From Clostridiales bacterium (GTDB taxonomy: Bacteria; Bacillota; Clostridia; Oscillospirales; Ruminococcaceae), in assembly GCA_019423685.1 (NCBI GenBank), contig JAHZAY010000003.1, positions 62,001 through 126,000 on the forward strand: a DNA stretch of 64,000 bases, written 5' to 3'. The position numbers were made by a program, and so were the translations under genes. Positions 50,702 to 59,525 of the stretch are shown piece by piece. Under the pieces are notes generated by a model. That model was not told where the DNA came from, did no database searches, and saw only the letters and a program-made list of their open reading frames with translations. Every line of letters starts with the position of its first letter. The first letter of the stretch is position 1.

Positions 50702-50736
50702 AAAAAAGGGTTCCCGTTTTACAGGAAACCCTTTTT
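50702..50736 (-). terminator. Terminator of PBP1A
   Basis: AAAAAGGGTT and AACCCTTTTT flank an imperfect stem around CCCGTTTTACAGG. The rest of 50438-50739 holds the two-component promoter region, with CCGCGGATAATCATGAAGGC/CCGCGG symmetry just before the gene and nothing else identifiable. Confidence 0.75.
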
Positions 50737-50739
50737 GCA

Positions 50740-53124
50740 TTATCTTGATTTTCCAAACAAACTGCTGACACTATCCCAGAAGCTGCCGCCCTCATCTTCC
50801 TCTTCCGTTGAGGTTGTAGAACCAGAACTGTTGGAGTTGGATTGATTTTGCTGCTGCTCCTCCTTGGTAATGACCCTTCTGCCTCCCGATTCGCTATCAG
50901 AAGAATTCGAGCTGCTGTTCTGTACATCCTCATCTTCCGGCTCGCTGGTGACAGTGGAAGAGGTTCGATGCAAAATACAGCTGGATGGAATATAGGTCTC
51001 TTTATACCAGCCAGTTGCCGTACTTGGACAGTTTTCCGTCGCTAGGTCTCCCGACTCGGTGCAGTACTGCATCGCTTTAACATTCTCCGAGTAGGTGAAA
51101 TCCTTCGCTTCCAAGCCCTCGTGAATTGGCAGCATCAGGTTCTTCCACAAAATTGGGGTCGGGTAGGTGGAGTAGTAAATCTCCTCCTGAATGTCGTAAC
51201 CCATCCAGACACCGCCGATATAATAAGGAGTGAAGCCGATAAACCAGAGGTCCGGGTTGTCGATGTCCACCTCAACGCCGTTGACATATTTGACGCCGGT
51301 GGAAGAACCGGTCTTACCGGCGGTGACGATGCCGGTCTGGTTCTGGATGTTGGCCTGCGCACCAGTACCGCGGCTGACAACCGTCTGAAGCAGGCGGTTG
51401 AGCACGGTGGCCGTCTCTTCCGAGATGACGCGCACCTGGGTGGTGTCCTTCTCCAAAACGACGTTGCCTTCCATATCGGTTACATAGGTGTAGGTATAGG
51501 GTTTGACGTACAATCCGCCGGTGACAAAGACCTGATAGCAGCCTACAAGCTCCTCCAGGGTCATACCGGTGGTCATGCCGCCCAGCGCCATCGCCGACAG
51601 CGAAGTGGCATCCAACTCGTGCAGGGTACTGATCTGGAATTTATTTTTCAGTGTGTCGTAGCAGACCTGCGGGGTCAGAATGTTGACGATCTGTGCCGGG
51701 ACGGTGTTGATCGACTGCTGGATCGCGTACTGGACCGTCATGGGTTCATGTGTATAGGTGTTGGAGTAGTTGACAGGCCATTCAAAGGTCTTCCCATTTT
51801 CTGTCAGGGTCAGCGGCTCATCGATGAAGGTGGTCGACCAGGTGATGAGGTCGCGCTCGAAGGCGTTCAGATACGCCGAAATCGGCTTCATGGTGGAACC
51901 TGGATGCCGCTGCGATTGGGTAGCTCGGTTGAACAGTCGGTTGGAGGTCTTTTCATTTCCTCCGATCATGCCCTTGACACTGCCGTCCGGTGCAATGACG
52001 ATGGCCGCCGTCTCGGGGTACTCGTCGTTGTTGAGCGCCGGGAAGGTGTCGGGGTTGGCATAGGAGTCCTCCAGCGACTTCTGGATTTTCGGGTCCATCG
52101 TCGAATAGATGCGGTAACCGCCGCTGTAGACCATGTTGGTCGCATAGGCGCGGGTATAGTTGTATTCGGTTTGCAGGTCGGTGATGACGTCCTCGATGAC
52201 CTGATCGGTGTGCCAGTCGGTCAGCGCTGTCATGCCGTCAGAGGTCGCCTGAACTTCCTCGCGTGGAGCCAGCTGCACATCATAATTGATCCACTGGTCG
52301 TACTCGCTTTGGGTCAAGGTGCCCGCTTCCAGCATCTCGCCGAGAATATAGTCGCGGCGCTCCTTGTTCTCCTCCATGCCGGTGCCCCAGCCGTAATCCT
52401 CATTGGTAGTTTCCCGCAATGGGTTGTATTTGGTGGGGGCGTTGGTGATGGCGATGAGGGTTGCCGCCTCTGCGACGTTTAATTCGCTGATATCCTTGTT
52501 AAAATACAGTTTCGAGGCACTCTGGATGCCGTAGCACTGGTTCGAGAAGAAGGCTACGTTCAGATATGTTTCCAGAATCTGTTCCTTGCTGTAATTTTTC
52601 TCCAGCTTTAATGCGGTGAAGATTTCCTGCACCTTGCGCTCTGGGGTGACCTCGTCATTGCCGGTCAGGTTTTTGATGACCTGCTGGGTGATGGTGGAAC
52701 CGCCCTGGATGCGGGAGGAGCCGCCAAAATATCCCAAGGTCGAGCGGATGGTGCGCAGCCAGTCGACGCCGTGGTGCTCCCAAAAGCGCTTGTCCTCCGC
52801 GGCAACTGTGACATCGATGACCGTTTGTGGGATCTCACTGTAGCTGACCCACTCTCGATTTTGTCCAGAATACAGCTCTTTAACCACCGTCTGTTCCTGT
52901 GTATCCGGGTCGGTCACATAGATATACGAAGTGTTGTTGAGGTTTACCTCTACGTTGGAGAGGTCGACAACCGGTGCATCGTCCAGCGAGTTAAAGACGT
53001 ACAGCGCCATAACCGACACGACGATGGAGCCGGTGATAATTCCGATAAAAACCATAATGGCAAAAGCGCGGCCCAGCGCTCCAAAAAAGCGCCTAACAGG
53101 TCCACGTCGTTTTGCTGCTGTCAA
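50740..53124 (-). CDS. Class A penicillin-binding protein (PBP1A)
   Basis: 794 residues from a TTG behind GAAGGAGGAG. A membrane anchor spans about 20-45. The GT51 glycosyltransferase has catalytic Glu110 in AAEDKRFWEHHGVD and GGSTITQQVIKNLTGN. The transpeptidase domain has SxxK (Ser410, Lys413 in PGSTMKPISAY), SxN (471-473) and KTG (604-606). The last 70 residues are a low-complexity Ser/Asn/Glu tail outside the membrane. It polymerises and cross-links peptidoglycan. Confidence 0.96.
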   Translation of the reverse strand: MTAAKRRGPVRRFFGALGRAFAIMVFIGIITGSIVVSVMALYVFNSLDDAPVVDLSNVEVNLNNTSYIYVTDPDTQEQTVVKELYSGQNREWVSYSEIPQTVIDVTVAAEDKRFWEHHGVDWLRTIRSTLGYFGGSSRIQGGSTITQQVIKNLTGNDEVTPERKVQEIFTALKLEKNYSKEQILETYLNVAFFSNQCYGIQSASKLYFNKDISELNVAEAATLIAITNAPTKYNPLRETTNEDYGWGTGMEENKERRDYILGEMLEAGTLTQSEYDQWINYDVQLAPREEVQATSDGMTALTDWHTDQVIEDVITDLQTEYNYTRAYATNMVYSGGYRIYSTMDPKIQKSLEDSYANPDTFPALNNDEYPETAAIVIAPDGSVKGMIGGNEKTSNRLFNRATQSQRHPGSTMKPISAYLNAFERDLITWSTTFIDEPLTLTENGKTFEWPVNYSNTYTHEPMTVQYAIQQSINTVPAQIVNILTPQVCYDTLKNKFQISTLHELDATSLSAMALGGMTTGMTLEELVGCYQVFVTGGLYVKPYTYTYVTDMEGNVVLEKDTTQVRVISEETATVLNRLLQTVVSRGTGAQANIQNQTGIVTAGKTGSSTGVKYVNGVEVDIDNPDLWFIGFTPYYIGGVWMGYDIQEEIYYSTYPTPILWKNLMLPIHEGLEAKDFTYSENVKAMQYCTESGDLATENCPSTATGWYKETYIPSSCILHRTSSTVTSEPEDEDVQNSSSNSSDSESGGRRVITKEEQQQNQSNSNSSGSTTSTEEEDEGGSFWDSVSSLFGKSR

Positions 53125-53426
53125 ATGGATCTCCTCCTTCTTTGCGTTTGCAGTCTGAGGGTTTTGAGGGCATGTGCCATAAAAGAAGTATTGCCGTTTT
53201 TATGTACACGTCACTTATTATACCATACAAAAAGTAAAAAATCTTCATTTTTTACAAAAATTAAGAAATTATCTAAAACTCCACCTCGTTCTCCTCTGCA
53301 ATTTTGTACACCTGCTGTATTGTCTTTCCCCGTTTCTGCGCATATTTTCCCCCGTTATGGGAAAACTGCCTTTAGAAATTTCTTTTCCCTGCTTTTCCAA
53401 TTTTTCACAGAAAGGAAGCGTCCCGC
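53125..53426. other. Divergent gap between PBP1A and the small exported protein
   Basis: About 300 bases. A TATAAT on the minus strand near 53216 could be the PBP1A -10 but has no convincing -35. No gene, repeat or terminator seen. Confidence 0.4.
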
Positions 53427-53777
53427 TTGAAACAAAACATCCTGCTCACCTGCGCGGCGCTGGCAGCCGTCTGCATCTTCACCGCTTTTTTGCTCTATAT
53501 TCCCGACCTTTTCTCCCCTGCTGCGCCATCTCCACAAACGCAACAGAGCAGCGAGGACGTCCCCGACGTCCAGCGCGACACCCCCACCGCGCAATATTAC
53601 CTGCGGGACTATGAAGGCAAGCTGGCAGTCTTTTTGCCAGACTCCCAAACCCCCGAAATGGTGTTTGACGTCTATCTGTCCACCCTGCCGCCCTATGACC
53701 GCGGACAGTTGCAGCTGGGGGTTCCGGTTGCAAGCTATGAGGAGCTTGTCGAGCGCATCGAGGACTATATCAGCTAA
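53427..53777 (+). CDS. Small exported protein, BofC C-domain-like
   Basis: 116 residues from a TTG that has AAGGAAG 8 bases upstream. A signal/anchor helix covers about residues 5-28, then a Pro/Gln/Ser-rich linker, and a compact domain of about 60 residues starting YYLRDYEGKLAVFLP and ending ELVERIEDYIS. That pattern (YxLRxYxGxIAVF ... LPxxDxxxLxxGIxVxSxEELxxLIEDY) recurs in clostridial spore-formers and resembles the C-terminal domain of BofC, an inter-membrane regulator of sigma-K activation. I infer an extracytoplasmic regulatory role but cannot prove it. Confidence 0.65.
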   Translation: MKQNILLTCAALAAVCIFTAFLLYIPDLFSPAAPSPQTQQSSEDVPDVQRDTPTAQYYLRDYEGKLAVFLPDSQTPEMVFDVYLSTLPPYDRGQLQLGVPVASYEELVERIEDYIS

Positions 53778-53900
53778 GTCCAGGCGGTTACCGAATTGTA
53801 ATGAAACTTTCATCGGAAAAGGAGGAATTTCTCCCACAAATAGAATATAATAAAGACAGAAAGCAAAAACAAACTCTAATCCGATTGAGGGGTGATTCCC

Positions 53901-54272
53901 GTGAACTTCAAATTTGCACACAACAACATCAATGTACTCAATTTGGATGAGAGCCTTGCCTTTTACCAAGAAGCATTGGGTCTGAAAGAGGTCTCCCGCA
54001 AGGTTGCGGAGGATGGCAGTTTCATCCTGGTTTATCTGGGTGATACCTCCACTAAGCACCAGTTGGAATTGACCTGGTTGAGAAACCGCCACGTTCCTTA
54101 TGACCTCGGTGACAATGAAATCCACATTGCCTTCACTACATCCGACTTTGAAGCTGCTCATCAAAAGCACAAAGAGATGGGATGCATCTGTTATGAAAAC
54201 AAGGCGATGGGTGTCTATTTCATCAGCGACCCCGACGGCTACTGGCTGGAAATTATTCCAGAGAAAATGTAA
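53901..54272 (+). CDS. VOC/glyoxalase-family protein
   Basis: 123 residues from the GTG at 53901, behind GAGGGG at 8 bases; another GTG at 53892 sits in that site. Two beta-alpha-beta-beta-beta modules with metal ligands in FAHNNINVLNLDESLAFYQ, QLELTW, NEIHIAFTTSDF and DPDGYWLEIIPE. It resembles lactoylglutathione lyase (methylglyoxal detoxification) but such small proteins act on many substrates. It is monocistronic and ended by a terminator. Confidence 0.88.
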   Translation: MNFKFAHNNINVLNLDESLAFYQEALGLKEVSRKVAEDGSFILVYLGDTSTKHQLELTWLRNRHVPYDLGDNEIHIAFTTSDFEAAHQKHKEMGCICYENKAMGVYFISDPDGYWLEIIPEKM

Positions 54273-54306
54273 TTTACTTTTGTTTCATAAATTATTCTCC
54301 TAACCT

Positions 54307-54345
54307 AAAAAAAGAGGAACCTGGAAACAGGTTCTTCTTTTTTTG
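54307..54345 (+). terminator. Terminator of the VOC gene
   Basis: AAAAAAAGAGGAACCTG pairs (one G-T) with CAGGTTCTTCTTTTTTT around GAAA. Confidence 0.85.
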
Positions 54346-54353
54346 TTTTGCTC

Positions 54354-54393
54354 TAAAAAAGAAAGGGCCGGCAATTGCCGGCCCTTCTTTTTT
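54354..54393 (-). terminator. Terminator of the ferredoxin gene
   Basis: AAAAAAGAAAGGGCCGGC and GCCGGCCCTTCTTTTTT form a GC-rich stem. With the neighbouring hairpin it gives two back-to-back terminators, one per convergent gene. Confidence 0.85.
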
Positions 54394-54403
54394 GCTTAGA
54401 AGA

Positions 54404-54574
54404 TTATTCAGCTTCTGGAGCGCCTACTGGGCAAACACCAGCGCAAGCACCGCACTCGATGCATTTGCCTGGGTCGATCTCGTACTGATCTGCTCCGGCA
54501 GAGATAGCGCCTACTGGGCACTCAGCTTCACATGCACCACAGCTGATGCAATCACTTTTGATTTTGTACGCCAT
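54404..54574 (-). CDS. Clostridial 2[4Fe-4S] ferredoxin
   Basis: 56 residues from the ATG at 54574 behind ATGGAGGTACC. Two cluster motifs, CISCGACEAECP and CIECGACAGVCP, each CX2CX2CX3CP, are the bacterial-type ferredoxin pattern. It carries low-potential electrons for fermentation enzymes such as pyruvate:ferredoxin oxidoreductase and hydrogenase. Own promoter and terminator, as expected for an abundant small protein. Confidence 0.97.
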   Translation of the reverse strand: MAYKIKSDCISCGACEAECPVGAISAGADQYEIDPGKCIECGACAGVCPVGAPEAE

Positions 54575-54643
54575 AATGGTACCTCCATTTTTAAAAATTT
54601 CCTTCTGCAGGATAACTGTCAAAAGCCATCCTTTACATCCCCT

Positions 54644-54671
54644 ATTGTACCATATCGCGAAAAAAAATCAA
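54644..54671 (-). promoter_or_regulatory. Predicted promoter of the ferredoxin gene
   Basis: Minus strand TTGATT (54671-54666), 16-base spacer, TACAAT (54649-54644). Confidence 0.6.
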
Positions 54672-54804
54672 CTAATAATTGAAAATAAATTTCGCGAAAA
54701 TGTTTACCAGAAGGTACAAGTCAGCAAAAGATTTGGCAAATTACCCTAACAGTCGTCTTTTTTTTCAGCAAGATAAACATTTCTCTGTCGATCCGTGCTG
54801 CCAC

Positions 54805-55674
54805 TTAATTTTCCAGCTTCTTTAATTCTCTTTCCGCCTTCTCGTCCTCTTTCTGGGGACGCGCCTCACGGATCACCTTTACCGCTTCCCTTTCGAAGAT
54901 CATCGGTGCCCCGTCGCTGGCCTTGTCCAGACGCACCTTCACCAGTCCTGTCAGCAGGCTAACTTCGGTGACGGTTCCCTTGCCCTCGCTGGTCGAGACA
55001 TACGCGCCCACCTTTGGGGTAATGCGGATCAGGTTTTCATAGGCGTTCTGCTCATATTTTAAGCAGCACATCAACCTGCCGCAGGTGCCGGAAATCTTGG
55101 TCGGATTGAGCGAAAGCCCCTGCTCCTTGGCCATCTTGATGGACACTGGCTGGAACTCTCCCAAAAAAGAGCAGCAGCAAAACGGCCGGCCACAGATGCC
55201 CAGTCCTCCAAGCATCTTAGCCTCATCGCGCACACCAATCTGGCGCAGCTCAATGCGGGTCTTAAAGACCGAAGCCAGATCTTTGACCAGCTCACGGAAG
55301 TCGACCCTTCCATCAGCAGTAAAGTAAAACAGAATCTTGTTGTTGTCGAAGGTGTACTCCACATCCACCAACTTCATCTGCAATTTGTGTTTCTCAATCT
55401 TTTCCAGGCACAGCTTAAAGGCCTTTTTCTCCTTGACCTTATTTTCCTCAATATGGTGCAGGTCCTCCTTGTTCGCTACCCGGATCACCGCCTTCAACGG
55501 CTTGACAATGCCTTCGTCGCTGATCTGGCGGTTGGAGATCGCCACTTCCCCGCACTCGATGCCCCGTGCGGTTTCGACGATCACCTTTTCCCCCACCGGC
55601 ATCTGGATGCCGTTTGGAGAAAAATAATAGATCTTGCCCACCTGTTTAAAGCGGACACCAATTACCTCTGTCAT
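54805..55674 (-). CDS. ricT: RicT/YaaT (PSP1 domain) protein
   Basis: 289 residues from the ATG at 55674 behind GATCGGAGGAA. The PSP1 domain starts VIGVRFKQVGKIYYFSPNG and contains the cysteine clusters CGRPFCCCSFLGEF and CGRLMCCLKYE that bind a [4Fe-4S] cluster in the RicAFT (Y) complex. In Bacillus this complex promotes RNase Y-dependent mRNA processing and the sporulation phosphorelay. It is the last gene of the queG-to-ricT operon and follows holB by 43 bases, the standard order. Confidence 0.94.
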   Translation of the reverse strand: MTEVIGVRFKQVGKIYYFSPNGIQMPVGEKVIVETARGIECGEVAISNRQISDEGIVKPLKAVIRVANKEDLHHIEENKVKEKKAFKLCLEKIEKHKLQMKLVDVEYTFDNNKILFYFTADGRVDFRELVKDLASVFKTRIELRQIGVRDEAKMLGGLGICGRPFCCCSFLGEFQPVSIKMAKEQGLSLNPTKISGTCGRLMCCLKYEQNAYENLIRITPKVGAYVSTSEGKGTVTEVSLLTGLVKVRLDKASDGAPMIFEREAVKVIREARPQKEDEKAERELKKLEN

Positions 55675-55717
55675 TCTTTCCTCCGATCTAAAGATACAAT
55701 CTATCTGAAAGTGAAAT

Positions 55718-56707
55718 TTATCCTCGCGCAGACTGTACGCCCGCACACAAAGCGGCCGCCGCAAGACTCAGGCTTACATTCTGCCGAATCTGCGAGGCCG
55801 TCCTGTCTATTATAGCAAGAATCCGCATCGCCTGCAACGTCGAAAAGCGGTTTTTTACGGCAAGGGGAATCTCTTCCCGCGCAGACTCCACCCCGTTGAG
55901 TGCCCGCACCAATTCCCAAAAATAGGCGCTGATCTCCTCTAACAGAGCCAAAAAATCCTCTCTCTTTTTGCTGCCGGTATATTCTTGCAGACAGGCCAGC
56001 AACCCGTACTCCCCTCCAGCGCAGATCATCTGCCCAATTCGACGGGCATCACAGGCCAGCTTGAGCTTCTGATCGTCCTGCAAGATGGCCAGTGCCTTTC
56101 CAATATTTCCCACTGCTAAATCTGCCGCCTGTTGCCGGCGCTCATTGGGGATCTGCGGCATCAAGCGCTCCAGGGCCTTGGCACACTCGGCCGGGGTGCA
56201 GGTGGAAAGCACAAGCACCGCTGCGCGTGAAAGGATGGTCGGCAACACCCTTGTGCGGTTGTCGCAGGTCAAAATAAAGAGCACCCGTTCCGGAGGCTCC
56301 TCGATCATTTTGAGCAGGGCATTCTGTGCCTGTTCGGTCATGTTCTGAGCATTTCGCAGAATGTAAATTTTATAGTCCCCATCATTTGGCCGAATATGAA
56401 CTTCTGCGCGAATTTCACGGATTTTGTCGATGTGGAAGGAATTGAGTTTATTCTCCGACTGCACAATGCGCACATCGGGATGGTTGTCCTCCATAATCAG
56501 TCGGCAGCTGCGGCACTCTCCGCAGGGGCGCTCGCGCACATCTTCCCTCTCGCACAGCACCGCCGCCGCCATCATGCGGGCAAAGGTCGTCTTTCCACAG
56601 CCGTCTTCGCCCTCCAAAAGGACAGTATGCGGCAAACGCCCGTCAGTTATAAAATTGACGAGCGTTTGCTTAGGTTTATCGTTTTGAAAAAATTGATCTA
56701 AAAGCAA
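55718..56707 (-). CDS. holB: DNA polymerase III delta' subunit
   Basis: 329 residues from a TTG with GGAGAAACCAGG upstream. AAA+ clamp-loader fold: P-loop LLEGEDGCGKTTFARMM near residue 30, zinc-binding CGECRSCRL near 60, Walker B-like region YIYILRNAQNMTEQAQNALL and SRAAVLVLST near 155. A functional P-loop is unusual for delta' but common in Firmicutes. It works with tau/gamma and delta to load the sliding clamp. It lies between darA and ricT as in Bacillus. Confidence 0.93.
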   Translation of the reverse strand: MLLDQFFQNDKPKQTLVNFITDGRLPHTVLLEGEDGCGKTTFARMMAAAVLCEREDVRERPCGECRSCRLIMEDNHPDVRIVQSENKLNSFHIDKIREIRAEVHIRPNDGDYKIYILRNAQNMTEQAQNALLKMIEEPPERVLFILTCDNRTRVLPTILSRAAVLVLSTCTPAECAKALERLMPQIPNERRQQAADLAVGNIGKALAILQDDQKLKLACDARRIGQMICAGGEYGLLACLQEYTGSKKREDFLALLEEISAYFWELVRALNGVESAREEIPLAVKNRFSTLQAMRILAIIDRTASQIRQNVSLSLAAAALCAGVQSARG

Positions 56708-56738
56708 CCTGGTTTCTCCTTACGGTGTTGGCCTTCGA

Positions 56739-57062
56739 TTATACCTTTTCGAAGCGCTCAACATCCAGAACGAAGATGGTAGCGCCGCCAACCTGTACCT
56801 CTACCGGATAGGTGGTGTACATGCCGACGCCGTAGGACGCGGAGGAAGGAACCATCTGTTTGCGCTTCTTGGAATGATCCGCAATGATGGTGATAACCTC
56901 GTCGACCTTTTCATCCTGGGTACCGATCAGGAAGGTGGTATTTCCCGAAAGCAGGAATCCGCCGGTGGTCGCAAGCTTTGTTACCGAAAAGTGATTCTTG
57001 GTCAGTGCGGAAGAAACTTTCGAGCTGTCATCATTCGAAACAATCGCTAAAATTAACTTCAT
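56739..57062 (-). CDS. darA: Cyclic di-AMP receptor DarA/PstA
   Basis: 107 residues from the ATG at 57062 behind GAGGGGGC. A PII-like ferredoxin fold: KLILAIVSNDDSSKVSSALT, ATTGGFLLSGNTTFLIGTQ and a C-terminal strand. DarA (YaaQ) trimers bind c-di-AMP in Gram-positive bacteria and signal the second messenger's level, affecting potassium and cell-wall balance. Located between the decarboxylase and holB; tmk, which lies here in Bacillus, is absent. Confidence 0.94.
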   Translation of the reverse strand: MKLILAIVSNDDSSKVSSALTKNHFSVTKLATTGGFLLSGNTTFLIGTQDEKVDEVITIIADHSKKRKQMVPSSASYGVGMYTTYPVEVQVGGATIFVLDVERFEKV

Positions 57063-57152
57063 ATAGTTAGCCCCCTCTATCCCAAGCGGCATGCTGCCTA
57101 CCTGGTCTATGTTTTTCAAACGAAATTCTGGTTTCCCAAAATTTCCATAGTT

Positions 57153-58493
57153 CTATTTTACCACATCCATATCAAAAATACCAGAGTTTTTTAAGATTTT
57201 TCTCAAATCTTTGTGCAATCTTTCACCTGGCATCACCAAGGGGATTCCTGGAGGACAGGTAATCTTCACCTGTGCAGAGATGCGTCCCTCCGCCTGATCG
57301 ATCGGCACCGTCTCACGCTGCGAAAGGATGGCCTCCCGCAACCCCATCACCCGCTCGCTGGGAACGATGGGAAACGGCACAAAGGAGCGATCGCGCTGTA
57401 CCGGACAATCCTGCAACAGCGCAGCCACCCTTGCAAAGTCTTGCTGCCGGTTAAAGGGGGAAAAGAGCAGCACGCAGCCGCTGTCGCTGCAATACTCCTC
57501 CATAATGTGGTGGGCGCGCAGCTTTTCTCGGAATGTGCGGGCTGTAAATTGTGTTCCGGCAAGTGGCAGGGTCAGACGCATCGGATCACAGTGTGCGGGC
57601 AGCTGATACCCCTGCTGTGCAGCGAGCTGCCGCAGCTTTTCACACGCATCCACCGCCCTGTTCAGCTGTGCCGGTCCATCCTCCAAGAGAAACCCCGCGG
57701 CTGTATCCATCGACAACATAATCAGATAGTTTGGACTGGTGGAGCCAAAAAGGGTCATCGCGGATTTAAGCTGAGAAACATACTCCTGCCGGTTGCAGTG
57801 CAACAGCGCAGCGCCGGTCAGCGAAGGCATCGTCTTGTGCAGCGAATCACAGCACAGATCTGCTCCCAACTGCATGGGGTGCAGAGGCTGCTGTGTCTCC
57901 AAAAAGCGCAGGTGTGCGCCGTGCGCGTTGTCCACAACGAGCGGAACACCGTGCGCATGGGCGATCTCTGCGATGGCGCCTATATCGGACATCACGCCAA
58001 AGTAATCGGGGGAGGTGATGTACACTGCACAGACCTCTTCCTCCTGCGAGAGGGCCCGCTCAACGTCCTGCGGGTCAATCCGGCCGATCAGCCGTTCATC
58101 CTGTTCCCGGCGAGGGTATACCCACACCGGCTCCAACCCCAAAAGTGCCATCGCATTGACTGCGGCCGCGTGGATGTTCCTGCCCGCTACCACCTTTGCG
58201 CCCTTTTTTCCCACCAGGCGCAGCATCGCCTGAATGCACAGCGTCGATCCTCCCGCGCTGAGCACCGTCGAACAGGTGCCATACAGTTTTGTAAAGAGCT
58301 CCTCCAGCTCCTTTAAGGGGCCGTCGTCCTCAAACAGGCTGTCGGTGCCCTCCACCTCGGTGACATCGTAGGCGGCAACGGGGCCAAACGGCTCGATCGG
58401 TGCACCCTTGTGTCCGGGCATGTGCAGCCGCGACCAGTCCGCGTCGATATACTCCTCCAATGCGCGGTGCAGCGGAGTTTTGCTATTGTTCAT
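57153..58493 (-). CDS. Orn/Lys/Arg decarboxylase-family PLP enzyme (YaaO/SpeA-like)
   Basis: 446 residues. Fold-type I PLP enzyme: LHMPGHKGAPIEPFG near residue 22, SAGGSTLCIQAMLRL near 80, VVDNAHGAHLRF with PLP-binding Asp near 195, and Schiff-base lysine in DSLHKTMPSLTGAALLH near 225. The C-terminal domain is the short form. Relatives decarboxylate arginine, lysine or ornithine to polyamine precursors; the substrate of the YaaO subgroup is unsettled. Its ATG overlaps the queG end by 11 bases, so translation is coupled. Confidence 0.9.
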   Translation of the reverse strand: MNNSKTPLHRALEEYIDADWSRLHMPGHKGAPIEPFGPVAAYDVTEVEGTDSLFEDDGPLKELEELFTKLYGTCSTVLSAGGSTLCIQAMLRLVGKKGAKVVAGRNIHAAAVNAMALLGLEPVWVYPRREQDERLIGRIDPQDVERALSQEEEVCAVYITSPDYFGVMSDIGAIAEIAHAHGVPLVVDNAHGAHLRFLETQQPLHPMQLGADLCCDSLHKTMPSLTGAALLHCNRQEYVSQLKSAMTLFGSTSPNYLIMLSMDTAAGFLLEDGPAQLNRAVDACEKLRQLAAQQGYQLPAHCDPMRLTLPLAGTQFTARTFREKLRAHHIMEEYCSDSGCVLLFSPFNRQQDFARVAALLQDCPVQRDRSFVPFPIVPSERVMGLREAILSQRETVPIDQAEGRISAQVKITCPPGIPLVMPGERLHKDLRKILKNSGIFDMDVVK

Positions 58494-59325
58494 CGTTTGT
58501 CTCCTCCTCTAACAGGGCAATGTTGCGCAGGATGGTCTTTTTTCCGCGGTAGTTGTAGGCGCGGGTCTTGAGCAGCTCTTGGGCTGTTTGTTGGTCAAAC
58601 ACCGGGATCGCCGACGCCAAAAATTCCGGAACTGGACTCAGCTTCGGCGCCCGGTTGTATGGGCAGACATCGTTGCAGATGTCGCACCCCCAGATCAGCC
58701 CTCCCGATCGAATCTGCTCTTTCTCCCACTGGCTCAGCTCTCCCTTTTTCTGGGTGAGGTGCGAACGGCAGCGGGAGAGTTCCACCCTCCCGTCCGGTTG
58801 CAACGCTCCCTGTGGACAAGCCCGCAGACACCGGTTGCAGCCGATACATTCCGGCGGTGAAACCGGCTTGTCCGCATCGAGGGCAAGATCGGTGACGACC
58901 TCCCCGATAAAGACATAGCTGCCAAAATCCGGGTGCAGCAGCAGACCATTCTTCCCCCTTTGTCCCAATCCAGCCAAAAAGGCCGCCTGCACCTCAGGGA
59001 TGGGGGAATTGTCGGTGAACGGTTCAAAACTGTTTTGCTCAAACTCCTCACAGAGTCTTTGGCAAAACCGGCGCAGATATTCTCCGGCAATTAGATGGTA
59101 GTCGGTGACCATCGCATAGCGTGAAATATTGCGCTCCGGGTGCTCCCCGGTATAATATGGGAACAGGCAAACCAGCACAGATTTTGCTGCTTTTGGCAGC
59201 CGCTGGGCTGCCCGGCAGGGAAGCAGCCCTGCTAAATCTTCAAAATTGCAGATTCCAAAGGGGTAACAATCGCTCCCTCTCAAAATTTCTCCCGCAATTC
59301 CTTTGACAATCTGTGTCTGCTGCAT
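58483..59325 (-). CDS. queG: Short QueG-like iron-sulfur protein (epoxyqueuosine reductase family)
   Basis: 280 residues behind GGGGGGAGC. Two [4Fe-4S] motifs: CIGCNRCLRACPQGAL near residue 163 and CDICNDVCPYN near 215, as in QueG. The upstream part has NISRYAMVTDYHLI and the cobalamin-binding-like region. E. coli QueG has about 380 residues with C-terminal HEAT repeats; this copy stops about 65 residues after the second cluster and so lacks most of them, as in other clostridial short forms. It may reduce epoxyqueuosine in tRNA; related enzymes reduce other substrates. It opens the operon. Confidence 0.8.
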   Translation of the reverse strand: MQQTQIVKGIAGEILRGSDCYPFGICNFEDLAGLLPCRAAQRLPKAAKSVLVCLFPYYTGEHPERNISRYAMVTDYHLIAGEYLRRFCQRLCEEFEQNSFEPFTDNSPIPEVQAAFLAGLGQRGKNGLLLHPDFGSYVFIGEVVTDLALDADKPVSPPECIGCNRCLRACPQGALQPDGRVELSRCRSHLTQKKGELSQWEKEQIRSGGLIWGCDICNDVCPYNRAPKLSPVPEFLASAIPVFDQQTAQELLKTRAYNYRGKKTILRNIALLEEETNDEQ

Positions 59326-59351
59326 GGCGCTCCCCCCTTTTTCTGCCTATT

Positions 59352-59380
59352 ACTGTATCACATTCTCTCTTTTTGCGCAA
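59352..59380 (-). promoter_or_regulatory. Predicted promoter of the queG-ricT operon
   Basis: Minus strand TTGCGC (59380-59375), 17-base spacer, TACAGT (59357-59352). Confidence 0.55.
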
Positions 59381-59444
59381 CCGCGGCTATTTTGAGGGCA
59401 AAATTATCTTTTTTCCCACAAATTAGTTAAAACAAAGATTATCC

Positions 59445-59473
59445 TTTTCATGCAGCAAAATTTATGCTACAAT
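59445..59473 (+). promoter_or_regulatory. Predicted promoter of sdaAB-sdaAA
   Basis: TTTTCA (59445-59450), 17-base spacer, extended -10 TGC-TACAAT (59468-59473). The -35 is weak. Confidence 0.5.
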
Positions 59474-59525
59474 ACCGGTAGGCTATTTCTTAACCTCAAT
59501 TCTACAATAGGGGGAATTTAATATT

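Noticed and set aside
58483..59325. Frameshift or truncation of queG
   Set aside because: The protein ends cleanly with overlap to the next gene and both Fe-S motifs are intact; short QueG forms are common, so a damaged gene is not needed to explain the length.
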